Origin: Pseudomonas chlororaphis
GTDB taxonomy: Bacteria; Pseudomonadota; Gammaproteobacteria; Pseudomonadales; Pseudomonadaceae
DNA: 64,000 nt
Assembly: GCF_001921865.1 (NCBI RefSeq)
Contig: NZ_MSCT01000019.1
Location: 186,001 to 250,000 of the forward strand
Reading direction: 5' to 3'
Shown here: positions 15,866-25,646 of the stretch, in pieces
How the letters are laid out: every line of letters begins with the position of its first letter
Numbering within the stretch: position 1 is the stretch's first letter
Notes under the pieces: model-generated
Database searches by the model: none
Told to the model about the DNA's origin: nothing
Seen by the model: the letters and a program-made list of their open reading frames with translations, nothing else
Made by a program: the position numbers and the translations under genes

Positions 15866-18325
15866 TCAACGGAACGTGCCGGGAGCCTTGAATAACAGAG
15901 GCTGTGGTCGCGAAGGCCGACACTGCAGACTGTCACAGGTAAAGAGTTGCGGGCGCTCGATCAGGTAGCCCTGAGCGTAATCCACGCCGATTTCCAGCAA
16001 TGCCTGTTCAATTTGCGGTGTTTCGACAAACTCGGCAATCGTGCGTTTGCCCATCACATGACCGATATGGTTGATCACCTCGACCATCGCGCGATTGATT
16101 GGGTCGTCCAGCATATCCTTGACGAAACTTCCATCGATCTTCAGGAAGTCTACAGGCAAATGTTTGAGATAAGCGAATGACGACATTCCCGCGCAAAAGT
16201 CGTCCAGGGAGAAATGACACCCCAAGCCCTTGAGTTCGTTAATGAAGCGAATGGCACTGCCGAGGTTGGAAATGGCGCTGGTTTCGGTGATTTCAAAACA
16301 AATCATGTCCGGCGGAACGCCATGGACACCGAACTGCTCGCGCAGGAAGCCCAGGAAAGCCTCGTCGCCGATGGTCGCGCCCGACAGGTTGATCGCGCAC
16401 ATCGCCAAGGGCCCTTCCCGTTCTTCGCGAATGCATTCGGCAATGATCTTGAACACATTCTCCACGACCCAACGGTCCAGGGACGTCATCAGCCCATAGC
16501 GCTCGGCGGCCGGGATGAAACTGTCGGGCAGAATCATCCGCCCGGCCTCGTCATGCAGGCGCAGCAGGATTTCGATGTGCCCGCCAAGCCGTCCGGCATG
16601 CCCCAGCGCGGCGATTTCCTGGGCATACAGACAGAAACGGTTCTCCTCCAGCGCCATGTGCAGGCGCTGTACCCAGGCCATTTCACCAAACCGCAGAGAC
16701 AACTCCGAATCGTCCGCGTGGTAGACCTGCACCCGATTACGCCCCTTCTCCTTGGCCATGTAGCAGGCCATGTCCGCGGCCCGCAGCGAAGCCTCGAGGG
16801 TGGTCGGGGTTTGTGCCACATGCACCAGGCCGATGCTGACGGTGGTGACGAAGGGCCGGCCTTTCCAGACAAAGTGCAGGTTCTGCACAGTCTGGCGCAG
16901 GCCTTCGGCGATCTTTTCCGCTGCGTCCGGCGAACAGTTCTCCAGCAGGATGCCGAATTCGTCGCCCCCCAGCCGCGCCAGGGTATCCCCCTCGCGCAAG
17001 CCCGACTGGAGCAAGGCGCAGATATGCCGGAGCAATTCGTCCCCCGCCGCATGGCCGCAGGTATCGTTGACCAGTTTGAACTGGTCCAGGTCGAGGAACA
17101 TCAGCGCATGCCGCCCCGGTTGCCGGATCAGGTTATGCAGCGCCTGCTCCAGCCGATGCTCGAACTCGCGGCGGTTGGCCAGGCCGGTCAAGGCATCGTG
17201 GGTCGCCTGCCAGGACAGATTGGCGATGTACTGGCGTTCCTGGGTCATGTCATGCAGCACCAATACCGTACCGCTGACTTTACCAGCGTTCTGGATGGGC
17301 GCGCCGACCAGGGTCACCGACACCGTGCTGCCATCCAGGCGCTGGATCAGCTTCGAGTGCTCGCTGCCGCCGCTGAGCTGGCCACTGAGGATGTGCTCGA
17401 TCAGGGTGAAGCCGTCGGCCTGGGCATTTTCATCCAGCAGGTTGAACAACGCGGCCAGCGGCAACCCCACGGCCTGTTCGGCCTTCCAGTGAGTCATTTC
17501 CTCGGCGGCCGGGTTCATATAGGCAATGGCGCCGTCCACATCGGTGGTGATGACGCCGTCGCCAATGGACTGCAAGGTGATCTGCGCCCGCTCCTTTTCC
17601 AGCTGCAGGGCGCTGGCAAAGGCATGACGCTGCGCCAGCAACTTATGGGTCCGCAACAACGCCAGGACAATCAGCCCCAGCGCGGTGGCCAGGTTGGTGA
17701 TCAGCAGCAGCCGCAGAATCACCCGCGACCCCTCGCCCAAGGCATCGCTGAACGCCTTGGCCGCGGGCGTCACACCGTCGTTGATGGCAAATATCTGGTT
17801 TTTCCAGCGCTGGATATCGGCATCGGTCGCCTGATTGCTGGTAATGCCGCGATGCATATCATGGGCCACGTTATCCAGTTGCACCAGGTAACTGTCGCCC
17901 ACGGTCCACAGGTCGATGGCTTTTTCCAGGTAGCTGAAATGACGAAAATTCAGGTACAGCCAGATCACGCTGTCGCTGTCGTCGGGGTGATTGCCGCCTT
18001 TGAGAATCCCCGCCCGGGCGGCCTCCAGGTCAGGCGGCTGCCGATCCAGGGCCACCCGCAGCTCATGCCCGCCCTGGGGCACGGCAATAGCATTCTGGTA
18101 TTTCAGAAAGATCGATTCGTCGCGACTGTCGGCGTAGAGGTTGAGGTAGTAGATAGCGTCCTTCTGGCCCTTGGACCACAGGCTTTCCCCCGCCACGTAG
18201 CCACGTACCGCCGAAAGCACATACAAGCTGAGGCCACCCAACAGCGCTTGAAACGTCACCACCGCGATAAATGGCCAGACAATGCCCAATAGCCGTGGCG
18301 TTCCGAGAGTCCGCTTTTGCTTCAT
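15866..18325 (-). CDS. Membrane GGDEF-EAL c-di-GMP enzyme with PAS domain
   Basis: An 819-residue protein. Membrane segments lie at about residues 12-36 and 205-228, flanking a periplasmic sensory region of about 165 residues. Then come a PAS domain (IGDGVITTDVDGAIAYMNPA), a GGDEF domain with intact RLGGDEF near residue 451 and REGD as I-site, and an EAL domain. The EAL signature is EILLRL near residue 583, so the middle residue differs. The other phosphodiesterase residues are present: INLSG, FEITET, LDDFCAGMSS, LKIDGSFVKD and EFVET. It may therefore be bifunctional, with GTP binding at GGDEF possibly regulating hydrolysis. Its sensory ligand is unknown. Confidence 0.9.
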   Translation of the reverse strand: MKQKRTLGTPRLLGIVWPFIAVVTFQALLGGLSLYVLSAVRGYVAGESLWSKGQKDAIYYLNLYADSRDESIFLKYQNAIAVPQGGHELRVALDRQPPDLEAARAGILKGGNHPDDSDSVIWLYLNFRHFSYLEKAIDLWTVGDSYLVQLDNVAHDMHRGITSNQATDADIQRWKNQIFAINDGVTPAAKAFSDALGEGSRVILRLLLITNLATALGLIVLALLRTHKLLAQRHAFASALQLEKERAQITLQSIGDGVITTDVDGAIAYMNPAAEEMTHWKAEQAVGLPLAALFNLLDENAQADGFTLIEHILSGQLSGGSEHSKLIQRLDGSTVSVTLVGAPIQNAGKVSGTVLVLHDMTQERQYIANLSWQATHDALTGLANRREFEHRLEQALHNLIRQPGRHALMFLDLDQFKLVNDTCGHAAGDELLRHICALLQSGLREGDTLARLGGDEFGILLENCSPDAAEKIAEGLRQTVQNLHFVWKGRPFVTTVSIGLVHVAQTPTTLEASLRAADMACYMAKEKGRNRVQVYHADDSELSLRFGEMAWVQRLHMALEENRFCLYAQEIAALGHAGRLGGHIEILLRLHDEAGRMILPDSFIPAAERYGLMTSLDRWVVENVFKIIAECIREEREGPLAMCAINLSGATIGDEAFLGFLREQFGVHGVPPDMICFEITETSAISNLGSAIRFINELKGLGCHFSLDDFCAGMSSFAYLKHLPVDFLKIDGSFVKDMLDDPINRAMVEVINHIGHVMGKRTIAEFVETPQIEQALLEIGVDYAQGYLIERPQLFTCDSLQCRPSRPQPLLFKAPGTFR

Positions 18326-18529
18326 GAGGTCCCTTGCATAAGCACTGCCAGATGAACACCCGAGAAAGTACCGCTCCTGACAGCTCAGACTAGGCTAATT
18401 TCCGCGGCTTCGAGCGTACCGCTCGCGACGCTCAAGCCTCCAGCCCATCGAAACACGGCCACGCCGTGCTGCAAGAAAGCGGTTTCCCCCAGGGAATTCA
18501 AGCACTAAGCACAGAAAACCGGACAAAAC

Positions 18530-20365
18530 TCAAGGTTGTTGGACTTGCTGCAAATGCCCATAAAGCTTGGCGTAAAGGCCACCATCGGCGATCAGCTGCT
18601 GATGGTCGCCATCTTCGGCAATCTGCCCACCATCGAACACCAGCACCCGATCCGCCTGTTTTACTGCGGACAGGCGGTGGGCAATGATCAGCGTGGTGCG
18701 CCCATGCAGGAAACGCGTCAGCGCCTGATGCAGGTTGTACTCGGTGGCGGCGTCCAGGGCGGAGGTGGCTTCGTCGAGGATCACCACCTTGGGTTCGGCC
18801 AGGACCATCCGCGCGATCGCCAGGCGCTGACGCTGGCCGCCGGACAGGCGCACACCGGAACGGCCGACGACGCTGTCCAAGCCGTTGGCCAGGGCGCGTA
18901 CGGTCGAGTCCAGCTGGGCAATCTCCAACGCTCGCCAGCAGGCTTCGTCGCTGCGTTCGCGGCCCATGGTCAGGTTGGCGCGAATGCTGTCGTTGAACAG
19001 CGCCGGATGCTGCAACACCACCGCGACGTTTTCGCGCAGGGTTTCCAGGCCGATCTCCTGCTGGGTCGAGCCGCCAAAACGAATGACGCCCGCCTGCGGC
19101 GTATAGAGCCCCAGCAGCAGTTGCACCAGGGTGCTCTTGCCGCCGCCGCTGGCGCCGACGATCGCCACTTTTTCGCCAGGTTCGATCGACAGGTTCATCT
19201 GGTCGAGCACCGGTTCGTCGCCATAACCGAAACTCAGGCCGCTGACCTCGATACCCACGGTCTCGCGCCCCTGGAACGGATCGACGCCCCCGGCATACTG
19301 CGGTTCGTCGGCGCGCGACAGCAGCTCGTTGATGCGCGACAGCGCGCCACCGGCGGCGTAGTAGGCGTATTGCAGGTTCAACAGTTGCTCGACCGGGCCG
19401 ATCATGAACCACAGGTAGCTGAACACGGCCAGCATCTGGCCAATCGACAGGTCGGAAAACAGCACGGTCAGCATGGCCGCCGCGCGAAAGATATCGATCC
19501 CGAACTGGAACAGCAGCCCGCTGGCCCGGTTGGAAGCATCGCTCTTCCATTGCGAGGCCACCGCGTAGTCCCGCACATCCCGGGCGCGCTGGCCGAGGCG
19601 GCCGAGGAAAAAGCCCTGACGGTTGCCGGCGCGTACTTCCTGGATCGCGTCCAGGGTTTCGGTCAACGCCTGGGTGAAACGCGAGGTGCTGTCGTTCTCG
19701 AGCTTCTTCAGGTGCTTGACCCGTTTGCCCAACTGCACCGTGGCGTAGATCACCAACGGGTTGAACAATAGGATCAGCAGCGCCAGCTGCCAGTGCATCC
19801 ACATCAGGATGCCCGCGGTGCCCACCAGTGTGAGCATGGCCACCAGGAAACGGCTGAGGGTCTCGCCGACAAACTTGTCGAGGGTGTCGAGGTCGGTGAC
19901 CAGGTGGGTGGTCACGGTGCCGCTGCCCAGGCTTTCGTACTCGCCCAGGGAAATGCGCTTGAGGCGCTCGATCAACCGCAGGCGGATGCGAAAGACGATG
20001 TCCTTGGCCAACCCGGCAAACAAGCGAGCCTGCAGGACGTTGAACAGCAAGGCCGCGCAACGCAGCATCAGGGTGACCAGCAACATCAGGCCGATGTAGC
20101 CGGCTGCGCTCTGCCAGCCCGCGGGCAACGCTTGATTCATGACCTTCAGTGCGGCATCGCCGTGCCCCAGCAGCACTTCGTCCACCAGCAGCGGCAGCAG
20201 CAACGGAATCGGCACGCTGCACAGCGTCGCCAGGACGGCCACGCCGTTGGCGATCCACAGGGCTTTCTTATGTTGCAGTGCCAGCCGGCGGACTTCCGCC
20301 CAGCTCAGGCGGTCGACGGGTTCCGGTGCTTGTGGATCACGAACCCGATCACGCACAGGCAGCAC
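18530..20365 (-). CDS. ABC transporter, fused permease and ATPase (MsbA-type exporter)
   Basis: A 611-residue type IV exporter half-transporter. Six membrane helices lie in about residues 35-310, followed by the nucleotide-binding domain. Walker A is GASGGGKST near residue 401, the signature is VRLSGGQRQRLAIAR near 505, Walker B is VVILDEATSALD, and the switch His is in TTLIIAHRLS. It likely works as a homodimer; the substrate is unknown (lipid, peptide or drug). GTG 20365 overlaps the DsbA-family gene by 17 bp. GTG 20356 is an alternative with GGAG about 10 bases upstream. A second long frame inside this gene is a shadow. Confidence 0.9.
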   Translation of the reverse strand: MLPVRDRVRDPQAPEPVDRLSWAEVRRLALQHKKALWIANGVAVLATLCSVPIPLLLPLLVDEVLLGHGDAALKVMNQALPAGWQSAAGYIGLMLLVTLMLRCAALLFNVLQARLFAGLAKDIVFRIRLRLIERLKRISLGEYESLGSGTVTTHLVTDLDTLDKFVGETLSRFLVAMLTLVGTAGILMWMHWQLALLILLFNPLVIYATVQLGKRVKHLKKLENDSTSRFTQALTETLDAIQEVRAGNRQGFFLGRLGQRARDVRDYAVASQWKSDASNRASGLLFQFGIDIFRAAAMLTVLFSDLSIGQMLAVFSYLWFMIGPVEQLLNLQYAYYAAGGALSRINELLSRADEPQYAGGVDPFQGRETVGIEVSGLSFGYGDEPVLDQMNLSIEPGEKVAIVGASGGGKSTLVQLLLGLYTPQAGVIRFGGSTQQEIGLETLRENVAVVLQHPALFNDSIRANLTMGRERSDEACWRALEIAQLDSTVRALANGLDSVVGRSGVRLSGGQRQRLAIARMVLAEPKVVILDEATSALDAATEYNLHQALTRFLHGRTTLIIAHRLSAVKQADRVLVFDGGQIAEDGDHQQLIADGGLYAKLYGHLQQVQQP

Positions 20366-20984
20366 GCTCCAGCCAGCGACCGAGCAATGGCGCGAGTTCG
20401 TTCAAGGGCTGATAACCATTGGTCAGCAACGCCAGCTGGCCGTTACGCTCGGCCAACAGGGTCGGGAAACCAGCGATGCCCAGGTCCTGGACCCAGGTGA
20501 AGTCCGCGGCGGTAGCCGCATGCTGTTCGGCGCGGTCGAAGGCCTCGGCGAACTCGATGCGCGGCACGCCCGCCTGTTCGGCCAACTCCACCAAAACGCT
20601 GGCGCGCGTGACATCGCGACCCTCGGCGTAAAACGCCCGCTGGATCAGGCCCAGGAGTTTCCAGGCGCAATCCGGCGCCAGCCCGCGCGCCGTGACGATG
20701 GCGCGGCATGCAGGTTCCGTGTCGTAGACAAAACCTTCGGGCAAGGCGCCCTCGAACTTGAACGGCTGGCCAGTGGCCTCGGTGACCGCCTGCCAGTGCT
20801 CGAAGATATAGCGCCGGGTGGTCGGCTCCAGCGCCGCGCCGCTGCCGGTGCGCAGGCCGCCCACCACCAGATGCAACTCGACGCCCGCCACCCGAGCCTG
20901 CTCGACCAGAGCCTCGGCCACTGGCGCAAAGCCCCAGCACCACGAACACATCGGGTCCATCACATAGAGCAGGCGGGCGGACAT
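20349..20984 (-). CDS. DsbA family thioredoxin-fold protein (cytoplasmic)
   Basis: A 211-residue protein with a thioredoxin fold plus helical insertion. The active site CSWC is at residues 13-16 and the cis-Pro loop is in IAGFPTLLAERNG. No signal peptide is present, so this is the cytoplasmic FrnE/DsbA-like type rather than the periplasmic DsbA that oxidises secreted proteins. It lies between trhO (3 bp upstream) and the ABC exporter (overlapping 17 bp), so all three are probably one transcript. The physiological substrate is unknown. Confidence 0.88.
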   Translation of the reverse strand: MSARLLYVMDPMCSWCWGFAPVAEALVEQARVAGVELHLVVGGLRTGSGAALEPTTRRYIFEHWQAVTEATGQPFKFEGALPEGFVYDTEPACRAIVTARGLAPDCAWKLLGLIQRAFYAEGRDVTRASVLVELAEQAGVPRIEFAEAFDRAEQHAATAADFTWVQDLGIAGFPTLLAERNGQLALLTNGYQPLNELAPLLGRWLERAACA

Positions 20985-20987
20985 GGC

Positions 20988-21929
20988 TCAGGCCTCGGAA
21001 GAAGATTGCTTGTAGTTGTAACCAATCGGATGCGGCATGTTGCGAGCCTTGGCCAGTTCAATCTGCTTCTGCCGGTCGATGGCGCTGCGGCGGGTTTTCT
21101 CGCTCAGCGTGTCCCAGCAATGCGGGCAACTGATACCCGGCACATAGTGCTCGCTGGCGCGGTCCTCGACGCTGACCGGCGTGCGGCAGGCATGACATTG
21201 ATCGTAGTCGCCTTCGCTCAGGTCGTGACGCACGGTGACCCGATTATCAAAGACGAAGCAGTCGCCCTGCCATTTACTCTCCTGCTGCGGCACCTCCTCG
21301 AGGTACTTGAGGATACCGCCCTTGAGGTGGAAGACCTCGCCGAAACCTTCGCTGAGCATGTAGCTCGAGGCCTTCTCGCAGCGGATGCCGCCGGTGCAGA
21401 ACATCGCGACTTTCTTGTGCTTGCTCGGGTCGAAGTGGGCTTTGATGTAGTCGGGGAACTCGCGAAAACTGGTGGTTTTCGGATCGATGGCGCCTTCGAA
21501 GGTGCCGATCGAGACTTCATAGTCGTTACGGGTGTCGATCAGCAGCACTTGCGGGTCGCTGATCAAGGCATTCCAGTCTTGCGGCTCGACGTAGGTACCG
21601 ACCTGCTTGTTCGGGTCGACGCCGGGTACACCCAGGGTCACGATCTCTTTCTTGAGCTTGACCTTGGTGCGGTAGAACGGCTGCTCGTCGCAGTAGGATT
21701 CCTTGTGGTCGATATCGACCATGCGCGGATCGTTGCGCAGCCAGGCCAGCAGCCCGTCGATGCCTTCACGGCTGCCGGAAACGGTGCCATTGATGCCTTC
21801 TTCGGCAATCAGCAGGGTGCCCTTGATGCCGTTGTCGAGCATCGCGTTGAGCAGCGGCTCGCGCAGGGAAACGTAGTCTTCGAGGGTGACGAACTTATAC
21901 AGTGCCGCCACGACAATCGGTTGTGTCAT
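20988..21929 (-). CDS. trhO: tRNA uridine(34) hydroxylase, rhodanese type
   Basis: A 313-residue protein of the TrhO (YceA) family, which forms 5-hydroxyuridine at position 34 of certain tRNAs using oxygen, the first step to cmo5U. An N-terminal acylphosphatase-like region is followed by a rhodanese domain. The loop MFCTGGIRCEKASSYM carries the conserved cysteine at about residue 177. A cysteine cluster (CHACRTP, CPHCW) in the C-terminal part looks like a structural zinc site. The start MTQPIVVAALYKFVTLEDY is typical. Confidence 0.93.
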   Translation of the reverse strand: MTQPIVVAALYKFVTLEDYVSLREPLLNAMLDNGIKGTLLIAEEGINGTVSGSREGIDGLLAWLRNDPRMVDIDHKESYCDEQPFYRTKVKLKKEIVTLGVPGVDPNKQVGTYVEPQDWNALISDPQVLLIDTRNDYEVSIGTFEGAIDPKTTSFREFPDYIKAHFDPSKHKKVAMFCTGGIRCEKASSYMLSEGFGEVFHLKGGILKYLEEVPQQESKWQGDCFVFDNRVTVRHDLSEGDYDQCHACRTPVSVEDRASEHYVPGISCPHCWDTLSEKTRRSAIDRQKQIELAKARNMPHPIGYNYKQSSSEA

Positions 21930-21975
21930 GGGTGATTCTCCAGGTGGCTACCCTCGCAAAGGGTGAACCGGATGC

Positions 21976-22005
21976 AAAAAAAACGCGCCGACTGAGCGGC
22001 GCGTT
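21976..22005 (-). terminator. Rho-independent terminator after bolA
   Basis: Arms AACGCGCCG and CGGCGCGTT (9 bp, 6-base loop) are followed on the minus strand by a run of eight T. It lies 26 bases beyond the bolA stop and separates the DUF2059-bolA unit from trhO. Confidence 0.85.
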
Positions 22006-22030
22006 GCGGATTCTAGCAAAAAACCTGGGG

Positions 22031-22324
22031 TTAATGCTTGCTGCCGCCGGCGCAGGTCGGCGAGGCCGGGGCCGCGCCGATCTTTACCCACTCTTGCGGG
22101 GTGTAGGTATGCAGCGCCAACGCATGGAACTGGCCCATCAACTCGCCCAGGGTCGCGTAGACCTTCTGGTGGCGTTTGACGCTATTGAGCCCGGCGAACT
22201 GCTCGCTGACCAGCACGGCCTTGAAGTGCGTCTGCAGACCGCGGCTGTGCATGTGGCTTTCGTCCAGCACCTGCAAATGCTCAGGCTGCAAGGCGCCCAG
22301 GGCCGCTTCGATACGTTGTTGCAT
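22031..22324 (-). CDS. bolA: BolA family protein
   Basis: A 97-residue BolA/IbaG-type protein that in other bacteria binds monothiol glutaredoxins and [2Fe-2S] clusters and may influence transcription and cell shape. The conserved DESHMHSRG, HFKAVLVSEQF and RHQKVYATLGEL are present. An in-frame ATG at 22330 would add two residues. I prefer 22324 because AGGA is then six bases upstream. The C-terminal tail PTCAGGSKH has a Cys of unclear role. The gene follows the DUF2059 gene by 18 bp and ends at a clear terminator. Confidence 0.9.
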   Translation of the reverse strand: MQQRIEAALGALQPEHLQVLDESHMHSRGLQTHFKAVLVSEQFAGLNSVKRHQKVYATLGELMGQFHALALHTYTPQEWVKIGAAPASPTCAGGSKH

Positions 22325-22342
22325 GGTCATTCCTGGCTCCGC

Positions 22343-22858
22343 TTACTTCTTCTTCGCCGGTGCGGCCTTAGGCTCGAGCTCGGCGGTCATGTCGGCCAGC
22401 AGTTTATTGACCACCGGTACCGCGCTTTCCAGCTTGCCCTGGGTCATCTGCGCCGATTGCTGGGTCAGCTGAGGCATTTTTTCCAGGACTTTCTTGCCCA
22501 GCGGCGACTGGTAGAACGCCACCAGGTCCTTGAGTTCGGATTCGCTGAAGTTGCTGGTATAGAGCTTGACCATGTCCGGCTTCAGCTTGTTCCAGCCGAT
22601 GGCCTGGTCCAGGGCGGCGTTGGCCTTGGCCTGGTAGGTTTCCAGCACGGCCTTTTTCGACTCAGGGGCTTTGGTCTGTTCAAAACGCTGAGCGAACATT
22701 TGCTGCACTTGCATGTACACCGGAGTGCCCAGCTTGTCAGCGTGCGCCAGGGTCAGGAAAGCTTCGGCACTGGCGTTGTGGCTGGCGGTATCGGCAAGCA
22801 CCTGGCCGCTGGCGCAAACCAGAGCAACCGCGGTACAGATGGCGCGAAGACGAGTCAT
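22343..22858 (-). CDS. DUF2059 periplasmic protein
   Basis: A 171-residue protein with a Sec signal peptide (RLRAICTAVALVCASGQVLA, probable cleavage after ADA-like VLA) and a helical DUF2059 domain. The conserved block LYTSNFSESELKDLVAFYQS matches the family. The C-terminus is Lys/Pro-rich (EPKAAPAKKK). The family is widespread in pseudomonads, without an assigned function. It forms a two-gene unit with bolA. Confidence 0.88.
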   Translation of the reverse strand: MTRLRAICTAVALVCASGQVLADTASHNASAEAFLTLAHADKLGTPVYMQVQQMFAQRFEQTKAPESKKAVLETYQAKANAALDQAIGWNKLKPDMVKLYTSNFSESELKDLVAFYQSPLGKKVLEKMPQLTQQSAQMTQGKLESAVPVVNKLLADMTAELEPKAAPAKKK

Positions 22859-23050
22859 CGAGTTTCCTTTTCTAGCAGGCGAGGTATAACCCCAAGGGCG
22901 CTCATTCTGCGCCTAAAAATCTCCGCCGCTCAACCCCAACCCTTGTCCTACCTGCATTTGCTCGACCAAACGACACAAAAGGCGCTTTATGGAACCCCGG
23001 CCGTGGATCACGGCCTAAACTGCGCAATCAGACCTACAGGAGTGAGCACG

Positions 23051-24445
<1,395 letters not shown>

Positions 24446-24458
24446 ACCCGGAAGGTAC

Positions 24459-24523
24459 TATCGCGAACAAGCTCGCTTCTGCAGAAGAGCCCCGCGCCCC
24501 TGTAGGAGCGAGCTTGCTCGCGA
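24459..24523. repeat. REP pair in inverted orientation (REPIN)
   Basis: Two copies of the GTAGGAGCGAGC/GCTCGCGAT-type repeat face each other (24459-24484 and 24501-24523) between the convergent fumC and DMT permease genes. It is the first repeat of this kind in the window. Confidence 0.85.
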
Positions 24524-24524
24524 T

Positions 24525-25484
24525 TCACTCTTGCGCCATGCGCATCCGCCGGGCTTTGAGCCCGGCCATCAGCGACGGCCCCAGGGCCGTCAACGCCGAC
24601 CCCAGCACCACCAGGATCGCCCCGCCATACCCCAGGGCATTGATCTGCTCGGCATGCACATATTGCGGCCACAACCAGGCCGCCAGCGCCACCGCGCCAA
24701 AGGTCACCAGCGGCGTGATCGCCAGCGTGGCACTGACCCGCGACGCTTCCCAATGGGCCAGTGCTTCGGCGAAGGCACCGTAGGCAATCAGGGTATTCAG
24801 GCAGCAGGCCAGCAGCAGCCAGCCTTGCAAGGGGCTCAGTTCGAGCGCTTCCAGCGGATGGGCCCACGGGGTGAGCAGCAAGGCGCAGGACAGGTAGATC
24901 ACCATCATCACCTGCAACGAATTCCACACCGTCAGCAGCTGTTTCTGGCCCAGGGCGTAAAAGGTCCAGACCGCCGAGGCCGCGAGCACCGTCAGCACGC
25001 CGGCGGTGTAGTTGCTCAGGGAGGTCAGCAGCTCGCTCAGGCGCTGGTTGAAAAACAGTCCGAAACCGATCAGCAGCACGGCCAGGCCAATCCCCTGCCC
25101 CAGGCTGAAACGCTCCTTGAAGACAAAGAGGCTGGCGATCAGCAGCAGGATCGGCCCCATCTGCACCACCAGTTGCGCGGTGCCGGGGCTCAACAGGTTG
25201 AGCCCCATCAGGTACAGCACGTAGTTGCCCACCAGCCCGCAAACGGCCATCAGCACCAACCAGCCGCCGCGCGGCCCGAGCGCCCGCCAACTGGGTAAGC
25301 GCTTGACCGCCGCCAGGTAGACCAACAAGAAACCGCCGGAGACCAGCAGGCGAAACCAGGTCACGGTCACCGGGTCCATCACCGTCAGCACTTGCTTGAG
25401 TTTGATCGGCAGGATGCCCCACAGCAGCGCCGTGAGCAGCGCGAGGAACAATCCATACACCCAGCGACCGGTTGAGACGTGCAT
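24525..25484 (-). CDS. DMT (EamA) family permease
   Basis: A 319-residue inner-membrane protein with about ten hydrophobic helices in two EamA repeats. The start is MHVSTGRWVYGLFLALLTA. The second repeat includes GWLLLACCLNTLIAYGAFAEAL. Family members export amino acids, nucleosides or other metabolites; nothing here fixes the substrate. ATG 25484 is chosen over the upstream M because the extension is short and not hydrophobic. It is flanked by REPINs on both sides and is probably monocistronic. Confidence 0.88.
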   Translation of the reverse strand: MHVSTGRWVYGLFLALLTALLWGILPIKLKQVLTVMDPVTVTWFRLLVSGGFLLVYLAAVKRLPSWRALGPRGGWLVLMAVCGLVGNYVLYLMGLNLLSPGTAQLVVQMGPILLLIASLFVFKERFSLGQGIGLAVLLIGFGLFFNQRLSELLTSLSNYTAGVLTVLAASAVWTFYALGQKQLLTVWNSLQVMMVIYLSCALLLTPWAHPLEALELSPLQGWLLLACCLNTLIAYGAFAEALAHWEASRVSATLAITPLVTFGAVALAAWLWPQYVHAEQINALGYGGAILVVLGSALTALGPSLMAGLKARRMRMAQE

Positions 25485-25597
25485 GCGAACCCCGAAAACC
25501 TGACAGGCGAGTGCAGGCATTCTAGGTCCGGACCTGAGACTTACACAGAGACAGTTGGAGGGTTAACGCGAATAGGATTGTGCAGGTCGTAAAAAGC

Positions 25598-25642
25598 ATC
25601 GCGAGCACGCTCGCCCCTACAGGGAGCGAGCGTGCTCGCGAT
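25598..25642. repeat. Compact palindromic REPIN
   Basis: A 45-bp almost perfect palindrome: ATCGCGAGCACGCTCGC faces GCGAGCGTGCTCGCGAT with only a few bases between. It lies between the thiolase stop and the DMT permease start. Confidence 0.85.
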
Positions 25643-25646
25643 AGGT

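Noticed and set aside
16214..18292. Plus-strand frame of 692 codons opposite the GGDEF-EAL gene
   Set aside because: Antisense shadow; no ribosome site and no domain.
18498..20258. Second minus-strand frame of 586 codons in the ABC transporter
   Set aside because: Arg/Gly/Pro-rich shifted reading of the same DNA; the other frame has all ABC motifs.
21902..23050. Long N-terminal extension of fumC (about 380 codons)
   Set aside because: Runs antisense through bolA and the DUF2059 gene; fumC has its own ATG with AGGAG at 23051.
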